NCBI RefSeq assembly: GCF_934754925.1
Contig: NZ_CAKVJA010000003.1
Span: 1 to 64,000 of the forward strand
Source of the DNA: an uncultured Clostridium sp.
GTDB taxonomy: Bacteria; Bacillota; Clostridia; Clostridiales; Clostridiaceae
Direction of reading: 5' to 3'
Length of the DNA: 64,000 bases
The translations under genes were made by a program, and so were the position numbers. Positions 26,079 through 34,377 of the stretch are shown here, in pieces. Position 1 is the stretch's first letter. Every line of letters begins with the position of its first letter. The notes beneath the pieces were generated by a model. That model saw only the letters and a program-made list of their open reading frames with translations, had not been told where the DNA came from and did no database searches.

Positions 26079-26132
26079 GTCTATATAATTTTTGTTAATA
26101 TAGTATAATTTATAATAAAAGGAGTTTTTGCA

Positions 26133-26549
26133 ATGGGTTTCAAAGATAAAATGACTAAATATTACTCTGATGCATACATGAATAAATATGGAGATAGAAT
26201 GACAAGTGTTTCTGGTACAGTTTTATCAGTTAAAACAGAAACTAAAAGTTTTCTAGGGATTTTCAATAGATTACATGTTTGGCTAGTTGTTAAGTCTGAT
26301 GCAGGTAAACAAATAGCTAAATGCGAATATAAGAGAAATAGATGGTTTAAAAAACCAGAATTTATAGATATATCTCAAGGTCACAAAATAATTGTTATGG
26401 GAATTAAAGGTGAAAAAGGCAAGGCAAATTCTGAAGTTGTTATGGCTTCAAATATAGCTAACTTAACTACGAGAAAAGATCTTCACCCATTTGATCATAG
26501 TCAAATAAAGAAAGCTAGACAACAAGCTACTAGAATGAGAACTAGATAG
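26133..26549 (+). CDS. Conserved clostridial protein of unknown function (138 aa)
   Basis: A basic soluble protein behind AAAGGAGTTTTTGCA. The middle part (~24-108) is beta-rich (SVSGTVLSVKTETKSFLG, HVWLVVKSD, QGHKIIVMGIKGEKG) and looks like an OB-fold. The C-terminus is strongly basic (KKARQQATRMRTR). An RNA- or DNA-binding role would suit the composition but is only inferred. It has its own promoter and terminator. Confidence 0.65.
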   Translation: MGFKDKMTKYYSDAYMNKYGDRMTSVSGTVLSVKTETKSFLGIFNRLHVWLVVKSDAGKQIAKCEYKRNRWFKKPEFIDISQGHKIIVMGIKGEKGKANSEVVMASNIANLTTRKDLHPFDHSQIKKARQQATRMRTR

Positions 26550-26559
26550 TTAAAATACA

Positions 26560-26594
26560 AAAAGAGATTTTGCAAATTGCAAAATCTCTTTTTT
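26560..26594 (+). terminator. Terminator
   Basis: AAAAAGAGATTTTGC pairs perfectly with GCAAAATCTCTTTTT around AAATT. Confidence 0.9.
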
Positions 26595-26744
26595 ATTTTT
26601 AATAATTTGGCTAACCTTTATAAGTATATATATTTTACCTAATACTTTATCGAAAGGTTTTCTGAATTAAATAACCCTCACAGTATTACTTTTTATTACA
26701 AATATGGTATTATGTTTATAGCAATATTTTATAGGAGTATACAT

Positions 26745-26807
26745 ATGAATTTATATAACAAAAATAAATTAACTTTACTGTTATTAATTATATTTTATCT
26801 AAAATAG
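26745..26807 (+). CDS. Possible 20-residue hydrophobic peptide
   Basis: An ATG seven bases after ATAGGAG opens a 20-codon frame with basic N-terminus and hydrophobic core (LTLLLLIIFYL). Most of the 26600-26984 gap is otherwise empty, yet a hairpin with a plus-strand T-run follows at 26863. It may be a small membrane peptide or the decayed start of a longer gene. Confidence 0.25.
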   Translation: MNLYNKNKLTLLLLIIFYLK

Positions 26808-26862
26808 TAAACCATAAAAAAATTTAATTTTCTCTATAATAATAACTCTATAACTTAAAATA

Positions 26863-26899
26863 ACCCTAGCATATTAAATTAATAATATACTAGAGTTTT
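26863..26899. terminator. Hairpin terminator
   Basis: AACCCTAGCATATTA and TAATATACTAGAGTT pair with two mismatches, then TTTTATTATTT on the plus strand. It can also end the acidic-protein gene (stop at 26985) from the other side. Confidence 0.6.
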
Positions 26900-26984
26900 T
26901 ATTATTTACATTATAGTAACTTTCTAAAACTTATGTGAAAATATTTTTCAACTTTTTTATTATTAAGTTAAGCTCTGATAGTAA

Positions 26985-27698
26985 TTATTTACAGTTTTCA
27001 CATTTAAAATCTTTACCACTTTCATATACTGTTCCACTATTTATTATCTTACTTCTTGATAATGATCTACAAGTATTTTTAGTGTGATAAGTTTTTCCAT
27101 TTGGAGTCCAGAAAACTAACTCTTCACTAACTAAATTTAATATATCATCTAAATTATTAGCTTCTTCATCTACTTCTTCACTTGATTTGTCTATTTCTTT
27201 TATCTCTTCATTTGTATCTTCTATAATTTCTTTACTTTCTATACTTTCTTCAGAATTATTAGATACTTCCTTTAAATTACCTTCAAATGAATTATTAATA
27301 TTAGTATTTATAACTTCTTCTATATCTTTTGTAGTATCTATTCTTATATCTTCATCTATATTTTCTTCTTCATTTACATTATTTTCTTCAATTATATTTT
27401 CTTCTTCTATAACTTCTATATCTTGTTCAATTTTAGTAATTGCTACCTCATTTAATACTTCTTTATTAAAATCAACAATATTTTCATAACCATTGTCTTT
27501 TATAGAGATTACTTTATTTCTCTCATCTTTTAATATATTATCAGATTTTATTTTACTATCTTCTTTAACCCACTTTTTAAAAATAGATAAAGGTAAGCTT
27601 TCTATAACAGTTACACATACATCTCTTCTTATAAAATCACTTTTAAATATATATATAATACAACCAACTACTAATATTGCTATTGCTATTTCAATCAT
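26985..27698 (-). CDS. Membrane-anchored acidic protein with C-terminal Cys motif
   Basis: A 237-residue protein with one N-terminal helix (2-18), a short basic stretch, then a long Glu/Asn/Ile-rich low-complexity region (~60-190) and a small C-terminal domain (~195-237: FWTPNGKTYHTKNTCRSLSR, ending CENC). The tail with His, Cys and a CxxC pair resembles the small zinc-binding modules found at the ends of some nucleases and surface proteins. Function unknown. ATG follows GAGGATGTAAATAAAG. Confidence 0.6.
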   Translation of the reverse strand: MIEIAIAILVVGCIIYIFKSDFIRRDVCVTVIESLPLSIFKKWVKEDSKIKSDNILKDERNKVISIKDNGYENIVDFNKEVLNEVAITKIEQDIEVIEEENIIEENNVNEEENIDEDIRIDTTKDIEEVINTNINNSFEGNLKEVSNNSEESIESKEIIEDTNEEIKEIDKSSEEVDEEANNLDDILNLVSEELVFWTPNGKTYHTKNTCRSLSRSKIINSGTVYESGKDFKCENCK

Positions 27699-27825
27699 CT
27701 TTATTTACATCCTCTTTATATTAATTTATTTAAACTAATATTGATTATACTATTAATAATATATATAAATAAAGTACTATTATAAATATTATTACTCTAT
27801 TAAGTTAAATTTTTATAATAATTTA

Positions 27826-28056
27826 ACTTAATTAACATTTCTTTCACCATGAAAGCTTTTACAGTTTCTATACCTTCAATGGATTCTACTAAATAAGAAG
27901 TTAGTCTTGCATTATCTTCCATAACATTTCTATTTACATCTTCAAGTGACTTTTTAAATATAAATACTAATCCTAAATATAAAACTATTGGAATAAAACA
28001 TACAAAAATAAAGTTAAACTTTGCATATAAAGAATAACTCCACCTACAATAGCCAT
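27826..28056 (-). pseudogene. Fragment of a peptidase-containing ABC (bacteriocin) exporter
   Basis: On the minus strand one frame encodes MAIVGGVILYMQSLTLF (from ~28055) and, after a frameshift near 28000, another encodes LYLGLVFIFKKSLEDVNRN and LTSYLVESIEGIETVKAF, ending in a stop near 27826. These are transmembrane-domain segments of C39-peptidase ABC exporters (the motif ...N-A-x-L-T-S-Y-L-V-E-S-x-x-G-I-E-T is characteristic). The peptidase and ATPase domains are gone. It abuts a bacteriocin-like coding fragment on the other strand. Confidence 0.7.
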
Positions 28057-28057
28057 G

Positions 28058-28218
28058 TTAATGGTGGTGGCTTCTGTGACGATCTGAGATATTGGACTGG
28101 TAGCTTAATTGGTGGTGGATTACGAGGTACCGTTAATAAAATTGGAAATATATATACTCAAAACTATTATGGAATTTCTTATTCTGAGTATTGTAAACTA
28201 GTTGGTATTAAATTCTAA
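28058..28218 (+). pseudogene. Bacteriocin precursor remnant cut at its double-glycine site
   Basis: The frame reads VNGG|GFCDDLRYWTGSLIGG and continues Gly-rich to a stop at 28218 (two Cys, end LVGIKF). V/I-N-G-G is the usual end of a double-glycine leader, so the ~50 residues after it look like a mature class II bacteriocin. The leader itself is missing: upstream bases belong to the exporter fragment on the other strand. A frame extending to 28021 exists but its first residues are antisense to that fragment. Confidence 0.5.
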
Positions 28219-28241
28219 TTTGGAGGTGTATTATTAATAAT

Positions 28242-28325
28242 ATGACTGAATTAAAAAATGAAGAATTATACTTAATTAATAAAGAGAACATATTAGCTAT
28301 TAAATTTTATATCTCCACAGTCTAA
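28242..28325 (+). CDS. Possible bacteriocin-leader-like short peptide (27 aa)
   Basis: Behind GGAGGTG (28222-28228, spacing long) lies ATG with the peptide MTELKNEELYLINKENILAI and seven more residues. MxELKNEEL..IN is typical of double-glycine leaders, but Gly-Gly is replaced by Lys-Glu. Probably a decayed precursor gene. Confidence 0.3.
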   Translation: MTELKNEELYLINKENILAIKFYISTV

Positions 28326-28558
28326 TATAGTAATTGAGATATTTCAGCGTCTTCTATTATTGCTTTCAATCTTCTGTTATTTTTTTAATAGGTTTAAATA
28401 TAATGTTTAACCTTATTAATCACTATAGCTGATATTTATTTATCTATAAGTCTAACATAATTTAATTTAAGTTAATACTCTTCTTAAATAGAAGGCGCCA
28501 AAATTTAAGGAGATTATTATAAATATATAAAATAAAGTTGAAGATTTTAATTAGTGAA

Positions 28559-28663
28559 ATGACTTTAAATGCTAATTTTTTAGCTATTGAAAATGATGAT
28601 TTAGATTTAACTTGTACCTATATCAAGGATATAAACAAAATATACTTAAAAATAAAAAGCTGA
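28559..28663 (+). CDS. Possible short peptide in the decayed bacteriocin region (34 aa)
   Basis: A short frame (FLAIENDDLDLTCTY in its middle; the EN-DDLDL part again looks leader-like) that runs into the hairpin at 28654. The ribosome site is poor. Low confidence. Confidence 0.2.
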   Translation: MTLNANFLAIENDDLDLTCTYIKDINKIYLKIKS

Positions 28664-28692
28664 TTTCTGTATTGAACAGTAATCAGCTTTTT
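28654..28692. terminator. Terminator at the end of the bacteriocin remnant
   Basis: AAAAAGCTGATT (28654-28665) pairs with AATCAGCTTTTT (28681-28692), with an inner CTGT/ACAG pairing. Confidence 0.8.
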
Positions 28693-28774
28693 ATCAATCT
28701 ACTATAAATTATTTGACTTTAAAACTAATCCAAATATACCTTTTATTTTATATGCTTAAGAAACTAGATAATTA

Positions 28775-29932
28775 CTAAAATACTACTAATTCAGTTTCAT
28801 TAATTGCTTTTTCTACCATAGCCTCTACATCTAAAACTGACTCAGCTTTTCTCATAGCCTCTAATTGTGGTTTAGTCTTTGGATGCTTTGGTACAAATAT
28901 TGTACAACAATCTTCATATGGTAAAATTGAAGTTTCATATGTTCCTATTTCCTTAGCGATATCCATAATATCACCTTTATCCATTGCAATTAATGGTCTA
29001 AATACTGGTCTATCTGCACAATCAGTACTTACTATTAATCCTTCCATAGTTTGGCTTGCAACTTGCCCTATGCTTTCTCCACTTGAAATTGATTGTACTC
29101 CATATTTTTCAGCTAAAACACAAGCACATCTCATCATAAATCTTCTCATTAATATAGTTAATTCATCTTGTCTACACTTTTCCATTATGTCTAATTGAAT
29201 TTCTGTAAATGGTACTATGTATAAATTAACTCTTTCTGTGTAGTTTGAAAGTATTTTAGCTAACTCTTTAACCTTATCTTTAGCTCTTTCTGAAGTATAT
29301 GGATGACTATGGTAATATACACAGTTAAGTTCTACACCTCTTCTAGCCATTAAATATCCTGCAACCGGAGAGTCTATTCCACCTGATAACATAAGCATTG
29401 TACTACCATTCATTCCATATGGTAATCCTCCAACACCTTTTATTTTATCCTTGCTTGTAAATACATATGCTTTTTCTCTAATTTCAATATTTACTAAGCA
29501 TTCTGGATTCTTAACATCAACTTCTAATCCACCTCCAAAATGATGAAGTACATATCCTCCTACATCTCTAGAAGTTTCAATAGAATTTAATTGGAACTTT
29601 TTATTTGCTCTATTTGTTTCTATTTTAAATGTCTTTGGATTAGCTTCTTTTACTTTTCTTAAAGCTTCTTCTTTTATTGCAGTTAAATCTCTTTCCACTT
29701 CAGTAACTATACATACTTCAGACACTCCAAAAACCTTTCTTACTCTCTCTACAGCAGCATCTATATCTTCTGCTTTTATAAATCCTCTTCCTTGGTCAGT
29801 AACATATTCAAATTGTAAACCTGAAAGCTTTTTTTCTATATTTTCTTTTAATTTTCTTTCAAACTTTCCTCTATTTAATCCCTTTAGAAATATTTCTGAA
29901 GCATATTTAACTAATATTAACTTATTACTCAT
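28775..29932 (-). CDS. thiI: tRNA 4-thiouridine synthetase ThiI
   Basis: A 385-residue enzyme that adenylates and thiolates U8 of tRNA, and may also supply sulfur for thiamine. Domains: ferredoxin-like N-terminus and THUMP (~1-165), then a PP-loop ATPase with SGGIDSP (~184) and RGVELNCVYYHSHPYTS. It lacks the C-terminal rhodanese domain of E. coli ThiI, the common form in Firmicutes, where the neighbouring cysteine desulfurase gives sulfur directly. Its ATG overlaps the desulfurase stop (ATGA). Confidence 0.95.
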   Translation of the reverse strand: MSNKLILVKYASEIFLKGLNRGKFERKLKENIEKKLSGLQFEYVTDQGRGFIKAEDIDAAVERVRKVFGVSEVCIVTEVERDLTAIKEEALRKVKEANPKTFKIETNRANKKFQLNSIETSRDVGGYVLHHFGGGLEVDVKNPECLVNIEIREKAYVFTSKDKIKGVGGLPYGMNGSTMLMLSGGIDSPVAGYLMARRGVELNCVYYHSHPYTSERAKDKVKELAKILSNYTERVNLYIVPFTEIQLDIMEKCRQDELTILMRRFMMRCACVLAEKYGVQSISSGESIGQVASQTMEGLIVSTDCADRPVFRPLIAMDKGDIMDIAKEIGTYETSILPYEDCCTIFVPKHPKTKPQLEAMRKAESVLDVEAMVEKAINETELVVF

Positions 29933-31071
29933 CTTTTTACTCTCCTTAAAAACATCAATGACTTTTTCAGTACATCAATTGTATAATCTACTTCTTCCTT
30001 CGTATTTTCATATGAGAAAGAAAATCTTATAGCCGATTCTATTTCTCTATTATTCAATCCTAAAGCCTTTATTACATAACTTCCATGAGCTGCACTACTT
30101 TTAGATGTACATGCAGAACCAGTAGCAACATATATTCCTGATTCCTCTAACAAATGCAATAATACTTCTGCTCTTACTCCTAAGAAAGATACATTTAAAA
30201 TATATGGGCTAAACCCTTCTATCCCACTATTGATTCTAATATCTTTTATTTCCTTTAATCTTTCAATAAAATAAGATTTAAGCTCTGAAACCTGTCTATA
30301 TCTTTTATCCATATTTTCAAAAGTAATTTTTGCAGCTTTTTCAAAGCCAATTATTCCAGGAAGGTTTTCTGTTCCTGCTCTAAATCCTCTTTCCTGACTA
30401 CCGCCTGAAATAAGTGAATTTAATATTATTCCTTTCTTTATGTAAACTAATCCAACTCCCTTAGGACCATGAATTTTATGTGATGCAACTGTTAAAAAAT
30501 CTATTTTATCCTTATTAACATCGATAGGTAATTTACCATATCCTTGAACAGCATCTACATGGAATTTTGCTCTAGAACTTCTTTTCTTTATTAGATTTCC
30601 TATAGCCTCAAGATCTTGTATAGATCCCATTTCATTATTCACATACATTATTGATACTAAAACAGTATCTTTACATATAGCCTCTTCTAAATCTTCTAAT
30701 GAAATTTTTCCATCACTATCTACATCTAAATATGTAATTTTAACACCTTTTTCTTCTAATTCTTTACATGTGTTAATTATTGAATGATGCTCAAAGCTAG
30801 TTGTTATAAGGTGATGACCTGGTTTTAATAATCCCTTTAAAACAAGATTATTTCCTTCACTTCCGCCAGATGTGAAGTAAATCTCATCCTTATTACACTT
30901 AATAGTAGATGCAAAATACTCTCTAGCTTCATTTAACCTTTTCTCACAATTCATTCCTATCTTATGTAAAGATGATGGATTTCCAAAATATTCCTTCATG
31001 CCATTACTTACTTCTTCTATTACTTCATTATAAGGCATTGTAGTAGCACTATTATCAAAATAAATATTCAA
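29929..31071 (-). CDS. Cysteine desulfurase (NifS/IscS-like), partner of ThiI
   Basis: A PLP enzyme of ~380 residues that takes sulfur from cysteine as a persulfide. Visible are YFDNSATT at the N-terminus, SEGGNNLVLKG..., HVDAVQGYGKLP (~170), the PLP lysine in ASHKIHGPKG (~205) and the active Cys in ATGSACTSKS (~322). Translationally coupled to thiI, like the dedicated NifZ-ThiI pair of Bacillus subtilis. The frame opens at GTG 31077, but TTG 31071 is better spaced from AAGGAG and gives MNIYFDNSATT. Confidence 0.93.
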   Translation of the reverse strand: MNIYFDNSATTMPYNEVIEEVSNGMKEYFGNPSSLHKIGMNCEKRLNEAREYFASTIKCNKDEIYFTSGGSEGNNLVLKGLLKPGHHLITTSFEHHSIINTCKELEEKGVKITYLDVDSDGKISLEDLEEAICKDTVLVSIMYVNNEMGSIQDLEAIGNLIKKRSSRAKFHVDAVQGYGKLPIDVNKDKIDFLTVASHKIHGPKGVGLVYIKKGIILNSLISGGSQERGFRAGTENLPGIIGFEKAAKITFENMDKRYRQVSELKSYFIERLKEIKDIRINSGIEGFSPYILNVSFLGVRAEVLLHLLEESGIYVATGSACTSKSSAAHGSYVIKALGLNNREIESAIRFSFSYENTKEEVDYTIDVLKKSLMFLRRVKR

Positions 31072-31273
31072 TAACACTCACTCCTTTCTCTTAGTATTTA
31101 CATCATAAGTGAAATTTACAATTTTAATTTTGCAAATTAAGTTCAATTTTGACATAAAAAATTCTTTTATATTAATTTAAAATTCTACCATTTCCTTTAG
31201 AATAAGTAAACCATTTATAAAATAAAATCTAGTATTCCTATCATTTTTCTATGAATTAATATAAATTTATAGA

Positions 31274-31322
31274 AAAAACTAGGAAGTTTGTTAATAAAAT
31301 GATAACAAACTTCCTAGTTTTT
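31274..31322. terminator. Terminator of the thr operon
   Basis: A perfect 20-base stem (AAAAACTAGGAAGTTTGTTA and complement) around nine bases, directly at the stop of the ACT-domain gene. Confidence 0.9.
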
Positions 31323-31758
31323 ATTCCATTGCAATAAATTCAACCTTTTCAACAAATTCTAATTCTTTTAAGCTTTCCAACATTTTTCTTAATTCAATTT
31401 TCATTGTGGATATATCAATAGTTAAACTTAAATTTGCTAAATTATTAATTGGAATACCTTGATCAATAGTTAAAATATTTCCACCTTCTTCAGAAATAAG
31501 GTTTAATATATTAGAAAGTACACCTTTTTTATGTGCGATTATCATATTAAAAGTGGCTTTCCTTCCATTAGACATTTGTGAAAACTCAAACACATAATCT
31601 TTGTACTTATAATAAACACTTCTACTTATTCCCACTAATTTAGTAGCTTCAGTAATTTCCTTTACCTTACCTTCTTGCAAGATTTTTTTTGTATTAATCA
31701 CCTTTTCAAATATCTCTGGCAAAACCTTTTTATCAATAACTAAATAATTACTGTTCAT
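31321..31758 (-). CDS. ACT-domain protein (UPF0735 family)
   Basis: A 145-residue protein from ATG 31758 (an in-frame GTG at 31767 lies inside the ribosome site AAGGTG). N-terminal ~70 residues carry a small helix-turn-helix-like part (ITEATKLVGISRSVYYKYKD); the C-terminal ACT domain (~72-145; IIAHKKGVLSNILNLISEEG) should bind an amino acid. In this family and context it is thought to act in regulation of aromatic or threonine metabolism; placed one base after thrB, it may sense threonine or homoserine, which is inference. Confidence 0.85.
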   Translation of the reverse strand: MNSNYLVIDKKVLPEIFEKVINTKKILQEGKVKEITEATKLVGISRSVYYKYKDYVFEFSQMSNGRKATFNMIIAHKKGVLSNILNLISEEGGNILTIDQGIPINNLANLSLTIDISTMKIELRKMLESLKELEFVEKVEFIAME

Positions 31759-31759
31759 A

Positions 31760-32659
31760 TTATTCACCTTTCAAAATTTTTGCCCCATGTTTATCTATTT
31801 TTAACTCTTTAATATCCCAATTAATATTTTGTTCTTTCATAAATATTATAAAATCATTTACAAATTCTATGTTATCTTTATCTACTATTGCCATTAACGT
31901 TGGTCCTGCACCACTTAAAAAACAACTAAATGCTCCAAGTTCTAATGATTTATTATAAACTTCATCAAAATTATCAATAAGCTTACTTCTAAACCTTTCA
32001 TGAATTCTATCCTTAGTAGCTTCTCTTAACAAAGTATAGTTTCCATTTGAAAAACACGATATTAATAGGGCAGCCCTCCCTACATTATAAATACAGTCTT
32101 TAAATGAAATCTCTTTAGGTAATATAGCTCTAGCCTTTTCAGTTGAAAGCTTAAATCTTGGAATTAATGCTACAAACTTAACTCCATCCTTAACTTCTAC
32201 ACAGTTATATACTGGCTTTTTATTATCTACCATTACAGTAGAAATTAATCCTCCGAAAATAGCTGGACATACATTATCAGGATGTCCTTCAACTTCAACT
32301 GCTAAACTTAATATCTCATCTTTGTTTATTTTTTTATTCATTAACGCAAAAGCCCCTACGAGTCCTGCTACTATACAACTTGAGCTTGAACCTAATCCTC
32401 TTGATATTGGGATATCCTGCTTTATTATTTTAATCCTTATACCATTAAATTTAAAGTCATATTTATCAAAAACTTTCTTTATGGCCATAAAAATGATATT
32501 ATCTTCATTTTGAAATTCTTCTTCAAACCCTTCAAAGAATAGCCCCTTATTCTCTTTAAGTTCAAATTCATATTCATTATATATATTTAAGGCAATTCCC
32601 AACGAATCAAAGCCAGGCCCCAAGTTGGCTGATGTCGCTGGTACTCTTACCTTAATCAT
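31760..32659 (-). CDS. thrB: Homoserine kinase
   Basis: A 299-residue GHMP kinase that phosphorylates homoserine for threonine synthesis. Motifs: VPATSANLGPGFDSLG (~5-20), the ATP loop ISRGLGSSSSCIVAGL (~86-101) and SGAGPTLMA (~249-257). Overlaps thrC by eight bases and is followed directly by the ACT-domain gene, so the three form an operon thrC-thrB-ACT. Confidence 0.96.
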   Translation of the reverse strand: MIKVRVPATSANLGPGFDSLGIALNIYNEYEFELKENKGLFFEGFEEEFQNEDNIIFMAIKKVFDKYDFKFNGIRIKIIKQDIPISRGLGSSSSCIVAGLVGAFALMNKKINKDEILSLAVEVEGHPDNVCPAIFGGLISTVMVDNKKPVYNCVEVKDGVKFVALIPRFKLSTEKARAILPKEISFKDCIYNVGRAALLISCFSNGNYTLLREATKDRIHERFRSKLIDNFDEVYNKSLELGAFSCFLSGAGPTLMAIVDKDNIEFVNDFIIFMKEQNINWDIKELKIDKHGAKILKGE

Positions 32660-34121
32660 TTTTAGTTCTCCTTAAAAAATCAAGTAAACTATCTGTCATT
32701 TTATCCTTATCACATACCTCATTATGAAGTACTTCTTTTTTATCTAAGTTCCTTAGATTATTAGGTATATTAGTGTTGGTATTATCCCTTAATATATTTA
32801 ATATTTCAAAATCATTTTTTCCACTAATATTTATTCCTAAAGCATTACAAATACTTCTTGGAAATTTATACGGACTCGCCGTTGATGCAATTAATGCCTG
32901 TCTATAATCTGAAGTTTCCTTTCTATACTTATCTAATACTACATAGCCCACTGCAGTATGTGTATCCATTAAATATCCTTCATTATCATATACATACTTA
33001 ATAGCTTCATAAATTTCATCAATATTAGCGTAATTTCCATAAAAATCTTTTAAAAACTCTTTAGCATTTTTAGAGATTGAATATATCCCCTTTAAATTCA
33101 ATTTCTCCATAAGCTTTCTAGTTTCTAATGAATCCCTGTTATTAGCCTCAAATAATAATCTTTCTAAATTTGATGAAATTAAAATATCCATTGATGGTGA
33201 TTCTGTTAGTATTAACTTTCTTCTTCTATCATATACTCCAGTATTTAAGAAATCTGTTAATACGTTATTTTCATTTGAAGAGCATATTAGCTTTCCTATT
33301 GGTAGCCCCATTTTTTTCCCATAGTATGCTGCTAATATATTCCCAAAGTTCCCCGTTGGAACAACTATATTTATCTTATCGCCCTCTTTTATTTTTTGCT
33401 TATTAATCAAATCAAAATATCCATAAAAGTAATAAACAATTTGTGGTATCAACCTTCCAATATTAATTGAATTTGCTGAAGATAATAAAAATCCCTCTTC
33501 TTTTAATTTTTTCTTTAATTCGCTGTCTCCAAATATTGATTTAACACCACTTTGTGCATTATCAAAATTGCCCCTAATCCCGATTACTTTTACATTATTT
33601 CCCTCTTGTGTTACCATTTGCTTTTGCTGAATTTTACTTACCCCTTTTTCGGGGTAATAGACTACAACTTTAAATCCATCTACATTGCTAAACCCCTGCA
33701 ATGCAGCTTTTCCTGTGTCTCCAGAAGTTGCAGTTAATATTACTATATCTTCATCTATCTTTTCTTTTTCCTTTGCAGCCTTCATTATTTGCGGTAAAAA
33801 TAAAAGTGCTGCATCCTTAAACGCTGATGTAGGTCCATGAAATAATTCTAAAAAATTCTTTTCTTCCTTAACAAAGAATTTATTTTTATAGGCATTCTCT
33901 ATTGCTTCTTTTAAACTTTCATCACCAATATCATCAAAAAATTCTCCAATTATTTCATATGCTAAATCTTCATAAGAAAGCCCCATTTTCTTTTTCAAAC
34001 TATCATATAATTTTGGAAACCCTATTGGAACATATAATCCTCCATCATCAGCAATGCCCTTTATAATTGCTTCAGAAGATGAAATAGCTTCCCCATTTCC
34101 TCTAGTGCTTATAAATTTCAT
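32652..34121 (-). CDS. thrC: Threonine synthase
   Basis: A 489-residue PLP enzyme of the long (yeast/E. coli) threonine synthase class, turning O-phosphohomoserine into threonine. ISTRG.GEAISSSEAI (N-terminus), ELFHGPTSAFKDAAL with the PLP lysine (~107), TATSGDTGKAAL (~140) and VPTGNFGNILAAYYGKKMG (~250) are present. ATG follows GGAGGTGTAAA. The 250-base leader shows no T-box or threonine attenuator I could recognise. Confidence 0.96.
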   Translation of the reverse strand: MKFISTRGNGEAISSSEAIIKGIADDGGLYVPIGFPKLYDSLKKKMGLSYEDLAYEIIGEFFDDIGDESLKEAIENAYKNKFFVKEEKNFLELFHGPTSAFKDAALLFLPQIMKAAKEKEKIDEDIVILTATSGDTGKAALQGFSNVDGFKVVVYYPEKGVSKIQQKQMVTQEGNNVKVIGIRGNFDNAQSGVKSIFGDSELKKKLKEEGFLLSSANSINIGRLIPQIVYYFYGYFDLINKQKIKEGDKINIVVPTGNFGNILAAYYGKKMGLPIGKLICSSNENNVLTDFLNTGVYDRRRKLILTESPSMDILISSNLERLLFEANNRDSLETRKLMEKLNLKGIYSISKNAKEFLKDFYGNYANIDEIYEAIKYVYDNEGYLMDTHTAVGYVVLDKYRKETSDYRQALIASTASPYKFPRSICNALGINISGKNDFEILNILRDNTNTNIPNNLRNLDKKEVLHNEVCDKDKMTDSLLDFLRRTKND

Positions 34122-34271
34122 TTTACACCTCCAATAGCTTTATTTATTTTTCATCTCTCTGTGTTATATTTGTATTTTAAGCAATAATTACCATAAAAGA
34201 ATTTTACCATGTATTTCTATAAAATACAAGTGTTTTTTTATTGTAAACATTTAGATTTGAACTTTTTATTA

Positions 34272-34375
34272 AAAATAGGCTATCCTTGATTTGATATGCT
34301 TCCCTTATAGTAGATAGTTAAAATAATAAAAACTGTTACTATGATGAGGACATATCAATTAGAATAGCCTATTTT
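34272..34375. repeat. 104-base palindromic element
   Basis: Outer arms AAAATAGGCTAT (34272-34283) and ATAGCCTATTTT (34364-34375) continue inward with one or two bulges (GATATG/CATATC), then a second stem (CTTATAGTA with TACTATGATGAG; AGTT with AACT). The whole stretch folds as one long rod. It may simply be the terminator of the Ca2+ ATPase gene, but is far longer than needed, so a MITE-like element or structured RNA is possible. Confidence 0.5.
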
Positions 34376-34377
34376 GT

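Noticed and set aside
28021..28057. N-terminal extension of the bacteriocin-like frame to 28021
   Set aside because: These codons are the antisense of the exporter fragment on the minus strand; the coding signal starts only at VNGG.
28325..28400. Minus-strand stretch reading NRRLKAIIEDAEISQLLY
   Set aside because: Too short to assign, with a stop directly in front; it may be another piece of the decayed bacteriocin locus.
34122..34271. A T-box or threonine attenuator for thrC
   Set aside because: No T-box sequence (TGGNACCGCG) and no run of threonine codons in a leader peptide.
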